A DNA stretch of 64,000 bases from Acidimicrobiia bacterium UBA5794. Its GTDB lineage: Bacteria; Actinomycetota; Acidimicrobiia; Spongiisociales; UBA5794. Under the pieces are notes generated by a model. That model ran no database searches. It was not told the DNA's origin and saw nothing but the letters and a program-made list of their open reading frames with translations. A program made the position numbers and the translations under genes. Positions 34,358-43,709 of the stretch are shown in pieces; position 1 is the stretch's first letter; each line of letters starts with the position of its first letter. The stretch spans positions 225,831-289,830 of the forward strand of contig DIDS01000033.1 in the NCBI GenBank assembly GCA_002418265.1, written 5' to 3'.

Positions 34358-35577
34358 AACTTGCAATCCTGTCTCGCGCACCACAGTCCTACAGCACCAA
34401 ACGGCTCAAGGCTGCCGCGATCGAGCGCGGACACACCGTCCGGGTCCTCAACACACTTCGATTTGCGATCGATCTCTCTGGGGACGAGCCCGACATGCAG
34501 TACCGCGGCAAGCAGCTTTCGGACTATGACGCCATCCTTCCCCGGATTGGCGCTTCAATAACGTTCTTCGGGATGTCCGTGGTACGACAGTTCGAACAAA
34601 TGGACGTCTACACACCGAACACCGCAGCCGGAATCGCGAACTCCCGAGACAAGCTGCGGGCGATCCAGATTCTCTCCCGTCACGGAATCGGTATTCCCGG
34701 GACGATGTTCGTGCGAGACAAAGCTGATGTTCTCCCGGCAATCCATCAAGTTGGGGGTGCACCGGTTGTCATCAAGCTCCTTGAGGGAACCCAGGGTATC
34801 GGGGTGATCCTCGCGCCGGATATCAAGGTCGCTGAAGCAGTCATCGAGACGCTCCACAGCAAGAGTGAGAATGTGCTCATCCAGAGGTTCATTGCTGAAA
34901 GCCGCGGGAAAGACATCCGAGCATTCGTCGTGGGGGACCGAGTCGTCGGCGCCATGAGAAGGACCGCCGTGGGTGATGAGTTCAGATCCAACGTCCACCG
35001 TGGAGGAACAACTGAGGTGGTGGATCTCGATCCAGCCTACGAACGGGTTGCGGTCCAGTCAGCCCAGATCATGGGTCTGCGAGTCGCTGGCGTCGACATG
35101 CTTGAAGGCGCCGATGGGCCGCTCGTGATGGAGGTCAACAGTTCACCGGGCCTTGAGGGAATCGAAACCGCGACCGAACTCGACATCGCAGGTGCCGTGG
35201 TCGACTTCATAGCAAGTCAGGTGACCTTTCCCGAGCTCGACATCAGACAACGGCTCACTGTGAGCACCGGATACGGTGTGGCCGAACTCCTGGTACGTGA
35301 GGGAGCTGAGATCACAGGAAAGACAATTGCTGAGTCAGGTCTTCGGGATCGAGACATCACCGTGTTGACGTTGACGAGGGGAACAACGGTCATCCCGAAT
35401 CCGAAGGTATCTCGCACCCTTGAACCGAATGATCGGCTTCTCTGCTTCGGAAAGCTCGAAGAGATGCGTGATCTCGTGCCTGAGCGCAGAAGGAGAAGAG
35501 CACGACCGAAGGTGAAGCCACTCCCCGACGATCCCCTTTCGCTCGAACCCGACTCGACGGACTCGAAGAGTGACTAG
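34354..35577 (+). CDS. RimK-family ATP-grasp ligase fused to an RCK_C domain
   Basis: A 407-residue two-part protein. Residues 1 to about 300 are a RimK-like ATP-grasp ligase: N-terminal MKLAILSRAPQSYST, the lysine-rich loop VVIKLLEGTQGIGV, and MEVNSSPGLEGIE with the metal-binding Glu/Asn. Residues about 305-375 match an RCK_C/TrkA-C ligand-binding domain (YGVAELLVREGAEITGKTI, then PKVSRTLEPNDRLLCFG). The Arg/Lys-rich tail is disordered. The RCK_C part may sense a nucleotide or ion and gate the ligase (inference). The usual RimK is about 300 residues. Confidence 0.88.
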   Translation: MKLAILSRAPQSYSTKRLKAAAIERGHTVRVLNTLRFAIDLSGDEPDMQYRGKQLSDYDAILPRIGASITFFGMSVVRQFEQMDVYTPNTAAGIANSRDKLRAIQILSRHGIGIPGTMFVRDKADVLPAIHQVGGAPVVIKLLEGTQGIGVILAPDIKVAEAVIETLHSKSENVLIQRFIAESRGKDIRAFVVGDRVVGAMRRTAVGDEFRSNVHRGGTTEVVDLDPAYERVAVQSAQIMGLRVAGVDMLEGADGPLVMEVNSSPGLEGIETATELDIAGAVVDFIASQVTFPELDIRQRLTVSTGYGVAELLVREGAEITGKTIAESGLRDRDITVLTLTRGTTVIPNPKVSRTLEPNDRLLCFGKLEEMRDLVPERRRRRARPKVKPLPDDPLSLEPDSTDSKSD

Positions 35578-36553
35578 CAGTGCCGGAGCGGGCAGCGCCC
35601 GAAGGGATCCGTTTTCGATCGCAGGAACCGCTGTCCCTGCCGGAACGAGGAAGAAGTTTGAGATCCCGATTGCAAACCTCATGTCTGGCACCCCGGTATC
35701 ACTCCCCATTCTGGTGTTACACGGAAGAGAGCCCGGACCAACCCTTTGGATGACGGCAGCCATCCACGGTGATGAACTCTGCGGGGTCGAGATCATTCGT
35801 CGCGTCCTTGATGCGGTTCGTCCAGAGACCATGTCGGGGACCATCGTTGCGGTCCCCATCGTCAATGTTCACGGCTTCAACACGGGGAGCAGATACCTCC
35901 CCGATCGCAGGGACCTGAATCGCTCCTTTCCCGGATCGTTGCGTGGATCCCTCGCGTCGCGGATCGCAAAGCTCCTGATGACCGAGGTGATCGAACTTTG
36001 CGATGTCGGTATCGACTTCCACACCGGATCGGACCAGCGCGAGAACCTCCCTCAAATTCGGGCAGATCTCGACGATCCGAAGACCGCAGCTCTCGCGCGG
36101 GTGTTCGCGCCGCCCGTGGCAATCCACTCACGGGTACGTGACGGGTCCCTTCGTCAAGCCGCCACCGATGTTGGATCAACAGTGTTGCTCTTTGAGGGCG
36201 GTGAGGCACTGAGGTTCTCGGAGTCGGCCATTCGTGCCGGGGCAACAGGCGCTCTCCGTGTTCTCAACCATCTCGGGATGTTCAAAGGCACGTTCCCTCC
36301 AACGTCACCTGTCCTGATCTCTCGCTCGTCGTCGTGGATTCGCGCAACGCGATCAGGCATCCTCCACCTTGATTCGGACCTTGGCGACCACGTTGCCGCC
36401 GGTGACACGATCGCGACGATTCACGATCCGTTTGGTCAACGTCTCGGAGTCGTTACGACACGTAGGCCCGGTTTGGTGATCGGCAGTACGCATAGCCCCC
36501 TCGTCAACCGTGGTGATGCGATCGTCCACATCGCAGACATTGCAAGCGATTAA
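35570..36553 (+). CDS. Succinylglutamate desuccinylase/aspartoacylase family protein
   Basis: A 327-residue M14-like zinc hydrolase: AAIHGDELCGVEII supplies His and Glu ligands, NRSFPG is the substrate arginine region and DFHTGSD gives the second His. Its GTG start overlaps the ligase stop by eight bases. With the protease-like and ligase genes it completes a three-gene unit that may add and remove amino acids from a protein or small molecule (inference). Confidence 0.9.
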   Translation: MTSSAGAGSARRDPFSIAGTAVPAGTRKKFEIPIANLMSGTPVSLPILVLHGREPGPTLWMTAAIHGDELCGVEIIRRVLDAVRPETMSGTIVAVPIVNVHGFNTGSRYLPDRRDLNRSFPGSLRGSLASRIAKLLMTEVIELCDVGIDFHTGSDQRENLPQIRADLDDPKTAALARVFAPPVAIHSRVRDGSLRQAATDVGSTVLLFEGGEALRFSESAIRAGATGALRVLNHLGMFKGTFPPTSPVLISRSSSWIRATRSGILHLDSDLGDHVAAGDTIATIHDPFGQRLGVVTTRRPGLVIGSTHSPLVNRGDAIVHIADIASD

Positions 36554-36559
36554 GGCCCC

Positions 36560-36595
36560 GCATCAAATGGCCGCATCAAATGGCCGCATCAAATG
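36560..36595. repeat. Short tandem repeat of gcatcaaatggcc
   Basis: Two complete 13-base units and ten bases of a third, directly after the AstE-like gene and before the convergent mscS-type gene. It probably arose by slippage; no function is apparent. Confidence 0.7.
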
Positions 36596-36621
36596 AAATG
36601 GGTCTGACGCTGATCGACCCG

Positions 36622-37527
36622 TCAGTCAGCACGTTGAATCCGGATCGGATCAACGACCACCGTTCGACCGGTCGGGTAGGCAAGTTCGACGGTTGGCTCC
36701 TGGACGATTGCGGTCAGAAGCGAACGCCACACCGCATCCTCAATGCCGCGACGGGCCCTGGCCTCGACAAGCAGACGACCCGTCAAGACGACACCACTGG
36801 CTGTCGTTGACACATACACGGTTGGCTTCAGCTCCTGGAATTTGATCATGTAATCGCGAGTTGTGCTCCGGATTCGCTGGTGTCTCCTGAGTTCTTCCTC
36901 GTCAATTGCGACCGCTGCCATCGCTTCCAAGACCAGTTCTTCAGCCCGTTTCCAGTCAGATTCGAACGTTACGGCGACAGGAACCTCGTGCCAAATGTGG
37001 AAGAACCCTTCGGTGAAGTTCGCTGTCGGGTACTTGAAGAGATGGCCGTTGGGGATGTGAACAACACGGCCTGTGGACTGGTCGGCATCAACCCAATTGC
37101 GAATCTCGAGCACGGTGAATCGAAACACTCGCAAATCGATGACGTCCCCCGCAGTTCCGTTGATCTCAATTCGATCACCAACCTTGAATGGACGCCGAAA
37201 CACGATGAACAGCCACCCTGCGATATCGAGAAAGACGTCGGCCAAGGCAATGGCCAACCCTGCGGCGAGCAATCCGAGAAAAGTTCCGAGATCATCGAAG
37301 AACGGCAGCCACACCCACGACATTGCGAGCACGAAGATGGTCGTGGCCACATAGGAGACGGTCTTTCGCGCACGAAACATCAGCTCGGGCTCGGTCACCT
37401 TGCGACCGATCCAACGGGCAACCAGCCATCGCAGGACGACAAGCACAACGAGAACCACGACCGTGGCCGTCAATCGATACGCGATATCAGCCGAGATGCC
37501 GAGCGTGTCCTCAATCCAGGTTCTCAT
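36622..37527 (-). CDS. Mechanosensitive channel family protein (MscS-type)
   Basis: A 301-residue protein with three N-terminal hydrophobic segments, then the pore-lining GLLAAGLAIALADVFLDIAGW and the MscS beta domain FRRPFKVGDRIEING with VVHIPNGHLF. The ATG at 37527 is preferred because TACGAT and six bases precede it; an earlier frame start at 37584 adds nineteen polar residues. It gates ions under membrane tension. Confidence 0.92.
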   Translation of the reverse strand: MRTWIEDTLGISADIAYRLTATVVVLVVLVVLRWLVARWIGRKVTEPELMFRARKTVSYVATTIFVLAMSWVWLPFFDDLGTFLGLLAAGLAIALADVFLDIAGWLFIVFRRPFKVGDRIEINGTAGDVIDLRVFRFTVLEIRNWVDADQSTGRVVHIPNGHLFKYPTANFTEGFFHIWHEVPVAVTFESDWKRAEELVLEAMAAVAIDEEELRRHQRIRSTTRDYMIKFQELKPTVYVSTTASGVVLTGRLLVEARARRGIEDAVWRSLLTAIVQEPTVELAYPTGRTVVVDPIRIQRAD

Positions 37528-37533
37528 GACCCC

Positions 37534-37539
37534 ATCGTA
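37534..37539 (-). promoter_or_regulatory. -10 box TACGAT of a leaderless promoter
   Basis: TACGAT on the minus strand is followed by GGGGTC and the ATG at 37527. It supports the shorter MscS start. Confidence 0.5.
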
Positions 37540-37643
37540 GGTATACCCACGTGAGGCGTGCCGTGATCTGAAGAGCTCGCGCACTCGCCGCGTTCGTGGT
37601 GGGGCGGTGGCGATTGGGGTTTCCCCAACGCCGGCCTCTTCCC

Positions 37644-37649
37644 TAACGT
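37644..37649 (+). promoter_or_regulatory. -10 box TAACGT of a leaderless promoter
   Basis: TAACGT is followed by six bases and the GTG at 37656. There is no Shine-Dalgarno sequence. Confidence 0.5.
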
Positions 37650-37655
37650 CGGATC

Positions 37656-39212
37656 GTGCGCACTGTCTTTGTCAATGGATCAGTCTGGACCGGAACCACC
37701 GAGAGCCCCGAATGGGTTGCTGTTGAGGGATCGCGCATCGTTTCAATGGGAACGGGGACGCCACCCGACGGCCAACGGTTCAACCTGGACGGTCGTTGTT
37801 TGTTGCCGGGATTTCAGGATGCCCATGTGCATCCACCGATTGGTGGACTTGCAATGATCCGATGCGAACTCCATGACGTGGACCCTGTCGACTATGTCGC
37901 GACCATCGCCCAATACGCGAGCTCACATCAGAATGAGACCTGGGTTCTCGGTGGGGGGTGGCCCATGAATGCCTTCCCCGGTGGCATCCCTCGACGTGAA
38001 ATGCTCGACGACGTGGTTCCGGATCGGCCAGTGCTCCTCCATTCGAGTGAAGGGCACGCAGCATGGGTCAACACAACAGCGCTGTCAATCGCCGGCATCG
38101 ACCGCTCGACGCCCGATCCACCCAATGGACGCATCGAAAGGGAACCGGACGGAACCCCGAATGGAACTTTGCAAGAGGGAGCGGTGGATCTGGTCGAGCG
38201 GTTCGCCCCTGACGACACGGTGGCCGATGTCGCCCGCGCAATTCTCGCAGCTCAAACCTACCTGCTCAGTCTCGGCATCACAGCATGGCAGGATGCCTGG
38301 GTCCGTCCCGTCGACCACGCCGCCTATCGTGTCTTGGCACAAGATGGTCGGCTCAAGGCACAGGTCTTCGGATCATTGTGGTGGGACCGGGAACGGGGAG
38401 TCGACCAGCTTGACGAACTGATCGCCATGACCACCGAAGGAACTCCGAGGTATCGGCCGGGTGGCATCAAACTCATGGTTGACGGCGTCATCGAAAACGG
38501 TACTGGCGCGATGTGTTCTCCATATGTCGGAACGGACGACCGCGGGCTCACATTTCTCGATCGTGAAACGCTCCTCTCGATTGTGCCACGCATCATGGCC
38601 GAGGGGATCCAGCCTCATTTCCATGCAATCGGGGACTGCGCCATCCGTGGCGCGCTCGATTCTGTTGAGGCAGGTGACTCGTCAGACATCACAGCGGTGC
38701 GACCACACATCGCACATATCCATGTCATCGACCCCATCGATGTTCCCCGTTTCGCGTCGCTCGGCGTCGTTGCGAATGCACAAACCCTGTGGGCATGTCG
38801 CGACGTGACCATGACCGAGCTGACCATCCCGCGGCTCGGATCACAGAGAGCGAAGTGGCAGTATCCGTTCAGATCCCTCGTGGATTCCGGTGCCCGTCTG
38901 GCGGCTGGGTCGGACTGGTCGGTGTCAACAGCCGATCCGTACGCGCAGATGGCTGTCGCGGTTGCCCGTGCGACCTCGGACGCACCGGATCCGCTTCTCC
39001 CGGAACAGGCATTGACCCGCGAAGAGGCACTCCGAGCGTTCACCTTCGGATCGGCGTGGGTGAACCACGACGAAACCCGTTCAGGAACGATCGAAGTTGG
39101 CAAGGTTGCCGACCTTGTGGTCGCATCCGACAATCCGCTCACCGTTACGGATCTGGCATCGGTGCGCACCGAAGCGACATTCGTCGGGGGCGAAACCGTC
39201 TATCAGCGGTAA
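37656..39212 (+). CDS. YtcJ-like amidohydrolase family protein
   Basis: A 518-residue amidohydrolase-3 enzyme of cytoplasmic type (no signal peptide). LLPGFQDAHVHPP carries the first two metal histidines, HFHAIGDCAIRGA the later ones and AAGSDWSVS the catalytic aspartate. Members hydrolyse imides and related C-N bonds; substrate unknown. It is a distant paralogue of the exported enzyme at 32406. Confidence 0.92.
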   Translation: MRTVFVNGSVWTGTTESPEWVAVEGSRIVSMGTGTPPDGQRFNLDGRCLLPGFQDAHVHPPIGGLAMIRCELHDVDPVDYVATIAQYASSHQNETWVLGGGWPMNAFPGGIPRREMLDDVVPDRPVLLHSSEGHAAWVNTTALSIAGIDRSTPDPPNGRIEREPDGTPNGTLQEGAVDLVERFAPDDTVADVARAILAAQTYLLSLGITAWQDAWVRPVDHAAYRVLAQDGRLKAQVFGSLWWDRERGVDQLDELIAMTTEGTPRYRPGGIKLMVDGVIENGTGAMCSPYVGTDDRGLTFLDRETLLSIVPRIMAEGIQPHFHAIGDCAIRGALDSVEAGDSSDITAVRPHIAHIHVIDPIDVPRFASLGVVANAQTLWACRDVTMTELTIPRLGSQRAKWQYPFRSLVDSGARLAAGSDWSVSTADPYAQMAVAVARATSDAPDPLLPEQALTREEALRAFTFGSAWVNHDETRSGTIEVGKVADLVVASDNPLTVTDLASVRTEATFVGGETVYQR

Positions 39213-39230
39213 CCACCGAATCATTGGAGG

Positions 39231-40964
39231 CTACGCGACGGATCTGATCTCGCTGGTCGCTTGGGTGCCGCGCCGCTCGGTCGGATCGTGCGTCGCACGA
39301 CCGGGCAGCGTGACTGAAAAGCATGCACCACCGAGGATCTCAGACGTGCGGTAGGCCGAAGTGCCGCCATGAGCCTGTGCGATCGCACTCACGACGGCCA
39401 GCCCGATTCCTGATCCGGGGACAGCGGCGTTCAGACGGTTGGGGCCACGTTCGAAGCGATCCCATACCCGCACCTCGTATCGACGAGGCAGTCCGGGACC
39501 GTCGTCGTGAACCTCAAATGTGACATCTGCTCCGTCCGACACGACGCGTAACAACCGCTGGGGGCCGCCATAGCGGGCGGCGTTCGTGAGGAGATTGACG
39601 AGGACCTGTTGCATGCGTGCTCGGTCCACGAATGCAACCAGATCGGTCTCACCATCGAGGCGGACCGTTTCGACACCGATGCCAGACGCATGAATCGATG
39701 CAACAGCGAGATCGTCGACAAGGACCGGTTCTACCTCAAGTTCGAGACCACGATCCGATCCTCGAGCAAGCATGATCAGGTCTGAGACGATGGTTGACAT
39801 GTAGTCCGCCTGCTGGTGGATGATCGCCAGCATGCTCCGTTGATCATTGTCGAGGCGGTCACCGCCCTCAGCAAGGAGGTCGACATATCCCACAATTGCG
39901 GTGAGGGGAGTCCGAAGCTCATGGGAAATCGTGGTGACGAGCAGGTCACGCTGCTGCTCGATGGTCGCTCGGTTGTCGACGATCGCAACAGCCTGACGTG
40001 CAATGACCAAGAGCCCGACAACGATCACAGCACCCAACAAAGTGGGATCAACGGCCATGTCACCGCTGATTGCTGCCTCGGTGATGAATACGCCAAGCAT
40101 CCCGAGGGCAGGGACATAGGGCGCAATCTGGGTCCACAGCGGTGGATTTCGATCAGCATATTCACGACCCACCGACGGCTGGCCGACAAGAGACGCAGAC
40201 GCGAAGAACAAACCCATCGCCAGCAGATTGACCCAGTACAAAGGACTCGTGTCGGCGAACGATCCCGACTGGCCTGAGGAGAAGATCGCGATGTCGCCAA
40301 CAACCTGGAACAGCACTCCTCCAGAAAACAGGAGGACACGCATATCGAAGCGGTGGCGTGAGCGACGGAGTAGCACTGACATGGCAACCGTGAGCACGAC
40401 AAGATCAAGGAAGGGATACAGCGCGCCGATGGTCCTCGTGAGGGTCGACGAATCGGCCAGATCCGATGTCATGTCGGCGAGGAGCAAGACCCAGAGAAGC
40501 GCTGCAATGGATACGCCACCGATGAGTCCATCGAGAATCATGCGAAAACGTTGCATGGTTGAGCCCTGGGCGTAGGGAAGTGTCAGGGCACCGGCGATCA
40601 CCAGCACGTAGGTTGCCAGGAAGAAGAGATCGGTCCAGCCGAAGGTTGGGGCGTCTCCTAGGGTGAAGAATACGACTGCTACGACGAGGACACCGACAGC
40701 TGCGACACACAGTCCGAGGCCAATGAGGGTCCATGCGATCCGCTCACGTCCAGACACCGTGCGGGCGCGCACGATGAACAAACCACCGGCAAGGGTGGCT
40801 CCCACCGCAACACCGAGCGCTCCCACCGCGTCCGCTACATCCTTGGAGCCGAAGACGGTTACCAGTGCGCAGAGCATGAGAAATCCGAACACTGCCTGCG
40901 CAAGCCTTCCAAACCGAACGTCGGTGTTCGTGCTGTTCATGGGAATTCGAGTGGTTCGTTCCAC
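39231..40964 (-). CDS. Membrane-bound sensor histidine kinase
   Basis: A 577-residue kinase. About ten hydrophobic segments fill residues 15-325 (a MASE/7TM-like sensor). A short linker leads to the HisKA motif TISHELRTPLTAIVGYV with the phospho-accepting His, then the N box NLLTNAARYGG, G1 VHDDGPGLP and G2 GSGIGLAVV of the ATPase domain. No response regulator is adjacent, so it is an orphan kinase. A GTG start is used; an ATG eight codons later is possible. Confidence 0.92.
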   Translation of the reverse strand: MERTTRIPMNSTNTDVRFGRLAQAVFGFLMLCALVTVFGSKDVADAVGALGVAVGATLAGGLFIVRARTVSGRERIAWTLIGLGLCVAAVGVLVVAVVFFTLGDAPTFGWTDLFFLATYVLVIAGALTLPYAQGSTMQRFRMILDGLIGGVSIAALLWVLLLADMTSDLADSSTLTRTIGALYPFLDLVVLTVAMSVLLRRSRHRFDMRVLLFSGGVLFQVVGDIAIFSSGQSGSFADTSPLYWVNLLAMGLFFASASLVGQPSVGREYADRNPPLWTQIAPYVPALGMLGVFITEAAISGDMAVDPTLLGAVIVVGLLVIARQAVAIVDNRATIEQQRDLLVTTISHELRTPLTAIVGYVDLLAEGGDRLDNDQRSMLAIIHQQADYMSTIVSDLIMLARGSDRGLELEVEPVLVDDLAVASIHASGIGVETVRLDGETDLVAFVDRARMQQVLVNLLTNAARYGGPQRLLRVVSDGADVTFEVHDDGPGLPRRYEVRVWDRFERGPNRLNAAVPGSGIGLAVVSAIAQAHGGTSAYRTSEILGGACFSVTLPGRATHDPTERRGTQATSEIRSVA

Positions 40965-41033
40965 CCCCGAGTTATCGGTCGTGTTTACTTAGGAATAAAG
41001 GAGTTCAACGAGCCAAAGACTTCCAGCAGCAGC

Positions 41034-42284
41034 TCAGTGAAGTTCGATGTGCCATTCAAGGGGAACGACGAGACCCTCAATGTTTCGTTCGAGAGCATCC
41101 ATGAATCTGACGAGGTCATCATCGGTCTGGAACAAGGTCGTCGTGAAGCGGATGCCATCCATTCCAACGGGCACGACCGGAAAGCCGGAAACATTGACAT
41201 AGAAATCGTCCCGCATCATGCGACGTCCCAATTCGATCGCATTGTCGAGTCTTCCCGTCCGAACGTACCAAAGTGGCGTTCGTTCCAAGGAAAGCGCGGG
41301 AAGCTGCCCGGCAACAAGGCGATCTCGCACGTAGTCAATTTTGGTGGACAGCTGCTCTTCGCGAATGTCGCGCTCCGTGGAGAGATGAATGTCGGCTGCA
41401 GCGACCGCTGCGCCGAGTTCAGCCGGGTGCAACGGACCCGAAAACGTGAAGGTCGCTCCCGTGAGTAGAACCCGCTCTGCCATCTCCTGGTTTGGGAGAA
41501 CGAGAACAGACCCCCCGGCACCCCACGACTTCGCGAGGGATCCGATGATGATCATGCGCGGGTGGTAGCCAACTTCGGTGAGCACATGCCCGACGCCGTG
41601 GTGACCACGCCAACCCACACCATGTGCGTCGTCGTAATACAGGTGGAGGTTCTCAAACTCATCAAGGAGCGGAGCTATTGCCTTGACAGGTGCCGTATCC
41701 CCGAACATCGAATACACACCGTCTGCGAGAAACCAGGCCCGGTTGTGGTTGTGGGCTTCCTCCGACAGGAGGGAATACAGCGCTTCGACGTCGTTGTGTG
41801 GAACGTTGCGGACATCGGCTCCCATCCCTCGAAGTACCCCAGCCGTCAACTGAACGGACGCATGCACCTGATGATCAAGCAGCACGAGATCGTCGGGGCT
41901 GACAAGCACAGGGAGAACGGAGAGATGACCAAGCGTCGTTGTCGTGGGAACAAGGATGTGCCCCTGGTCGAAGATTTTCCCGAGACGATCCTCAAGATCG
42001 GTGTAGAGATCGATCGACGCATATGCGGTAGATGACGAGAACACGGGGCCGTACTGATCCAATGCCGCTTTTGCGGCGTCGATCAACCGTTGGTCCGTGT
42101 TGAGACCAAGATAAGCGCAGGATCCGTAGTTGAGGAGGTCTCGCCCCCGGACACCGATCGTCCTGCTGTCGCGGCTTTGGCCTTCGACCCGCAGCCGGAT
42201 GAGGCCGCCACGTACGGCCATCTCAAGACGTTCGTGAACAACCCTCAGCGCCTCTGCCCTCTTGGCGGCTACGTTCGAATTCAT
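41034..42284 (-). CDS. Alpha-oxoamine synthase (KBL/BioF/SPT family)
   Basis: A 416-residue PLP enzyme with NYGSCAYLGLNTDQRL, the YYDDAHGVGW cofactor segment and the Schiff-base lysine in GSLAKSWGAGG. The family condenses an amino acid with an acyl-CoA: KBL with glycine, BioF with alanine, SPT with serine. No biotin, threonine or sphingolipid genes are beside it, so the product is open; sphingolipid-like or antibiotic-type chemistry is possible. The ATG at 42284 follows AAAAGGA at normal spacing. Confidence 0.9.
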   Translation of the reverse strand: MNSNVAAKRAEALRVVHERLEMAVRGGLIRLRVEGQSRDSRTIGVRGRDLLNYGSCAYLGLNTDQRLIDAAKAALDQYGPVFSSSTAYASIDLYTDLEDRLGKIFDQGHILVPTTTTLGHLSVLPVLVSPDDLVLLDHQVHASVQLTAGVLRGMGADVRNVPHNDVEALYSLLSEEAHNHNRAWFLADGVYSMFGDTAPVKAIAPLLDEFENLHLYYDDAHGVGWRGHHGVGHVLTEVGYHPRMIIIGSLAKSWGAGGSVLVLPNQEMAERVLLTGATFTFSGPLHPAELGAAVAAADIHLSTERDIREEQLSTKIDYVRDRLVAGQLPALSLERTPLWYVRTGRLDNAIELGRRMMRDDFYVNVSGFPVVPVGMDGIRFTTTLFQTDDDLVRFMDALERNIEGLVVPLEWHIELH

Positions 42285-42430
42285 CGCGTGTCCTTTTCTC
42301 CCCACGCTCAGCCATTGCAAGAATGGGTGGGGACCCGCGACCATACCCCCGACCGGGTCACGATCCGAGGATTACGGGGCGACGATCTGGTACAAACAGG
42401 GCATTCCGCAAACCTGCTGATCAATGCGGC

Positions 42431-43066
42431 TCAGCCCGCGAGCAAGTCACTCAAATCCGAAGCAATGGACTCAGGGCTCGCGCCAAAGGCCCAGATGACC
42501 CGTAACACTCCCTCATCGTCCACCGCGTAGAGCCACGGGCTGTGCGCCACGTCGACCCGACCATCCGGCGCCTTGGTCACGCCATAGTCGGCACCGAATG
42601 CGTCTGCGGCAGCCCGCAGCACGTTGTCATCTTCTGTGCGAAGGGCGTGCGCCTCCGGTACGAAGTATTGGATGTAGTCAGTGAGCGTCTCGTCGATGTC
42701 GCGGTCGGGATCCACCGTGACCATGGCAACGGAGATTCCGTCGGCGTCGTCACCCATCTCGGAAAGCGCTTGTCGAACGTCTGCCATCGTCGTTGGGCAT
42801 ACATCTGGACACGAGGTGTAGCCAAAGTAGACCACGAGAACACCACCCCTGTCGGCGATCATGTCGAACGGAGCGCCTCCGTTTGATACATCGGGAAGCG
42901 TGATACCCGACACGTCATTACCGAGCACGCTGTCGCCGCCAATTTCGCGTGTCAGTGAGGAATCGCGGGGCCCCAAAGTGCTCGATGGGTCGCCCTGTGA
43001 GGATTCGGCCGCACACGACACCATCAAGATCGTGACAGCCCAACCAAACGCCAAGAACTTGATCAT
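42431..43066 (-). CDS. Sco1/SenC family copper chaperone lipoprotein
   Basis: A 211-residue thioredoxin-fold protein with lipobox ILMVSCAA, the copper-binding FGYTSCPDVCP (CxxxC) and the later histidine in VDVAHSPWLY, the full Sco ligand set. It probably loads or keeps reduced the CuA site of cytochrome oxidase, or protects against thiol stress. The start chosen gives a lipoprotein signal; a longer frame would overlap the next gene by 41 bases. Confidence 0.9.
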   Translation of the reverse strand: MIKFLAFGWAVTILMVSCAAESSQGDPSSTLGPRDSSLTREIGGDSVLGNDVSGITLPDVSNGGAPFDMIADRGGVLVVYFGYTSCPDVCPTTMADVRQALSEMGDDADGISVAMVTVDPDRDIDETLTDYIQYFVPEAHALRTEDDNVLRAAADAFGADYGVTKAPDGRVDVAHSPWLYAVDDEGVLRVIWAFGASPESIASDLSDLLAG

Positions 43067-43136
43067 CGGGACGTGTCGTGCTGATACGAGTCGGCAGCCA
43101 GGGTCGGGATCGCTGCCCTCTCGAATCGAGACACGG

Positions 43137-43571
43137 TCACTCGTCTCTGATCTCAGCAGATACCGTTGCGGTCTCACCAGACGAGAAGGTCAATTCGACA
43201 TCGACAGATTCGCCGACCGAAAGCGGTTCCTTTACTCCCATGCACATCACGTGGTAGCCGCCTGGTTCAAGTTTCACGGTTCCATTGGCAGGTACGGCAA
43301 TACCAGACGGCACCGGTGCCATCGACATCGTGCCGTCGGTCATCGATGTCTCGTGGAGCTCGGTCATGGTGCAGCGGGCCGAGCCAGCGCTCGTGAGAAC
43401 ATCGTCTGATGACCCTCCGATGAGGGTCATGTAGAACGCTGCGTTGTCAGCAGAAGACGGCGAGGGTCTCCCCCACGGATCGTCGACCGATACAGCATCG
43501 TCACTCCCGCCACAGGCGACGGCTCCAACAGCCACGGCGAGCACCAAGATGGCGGCTCCAAATACCCTCAT
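43137..43571 (-). CDS. PCu(A)C copper chaperone lipoprotein
   Basis: A 144-residue protein with lipobox VGAVACGG. The copper motif of the PCuAC family is visible: HETSMTDGTMSM followed by GGYHVMCMGVK, giving the H-M...H-M ligand set. GGGAG precedes the ATG. It is co-directional with the Sco gene and likely works with it in CuA assembly or copper scavenging. Confidence 0.93.
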   Translation of the reverse strand: MRVFGAAILVLAVAVGAVACGGSDDAVSVDDPWGRPSPSSADNAAFYMTLIGGSSDDVLTSAGSARCTMTELHETSMTDGTMSMAPVPSGIAVPANGTVKLEPGGYHVMCMGVKEPLSVGESVDVELTFSSGETATVSAEIRDE

Positions 43572-43709
43572 TGTGCGCTCCCTGCTTGGAATCGTTGCTG
43601 TGGGAGTGAGTGTATTGACGATCGACGTTTCTCAACCAACGTGCCACCAAGACGGTTGCTGGACACCTACATCGGACAACCGCGTCGAGGACGTGCCAAT
43701 ATTGCTCAC

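Noticed and set aside
36580..36810. A short plus-strand frame in the gap after the AstE-like gene
   Set aside because: It begins inside the 13-base tandem repeat and runs antisense to the 3' end of the MscS-type gene.
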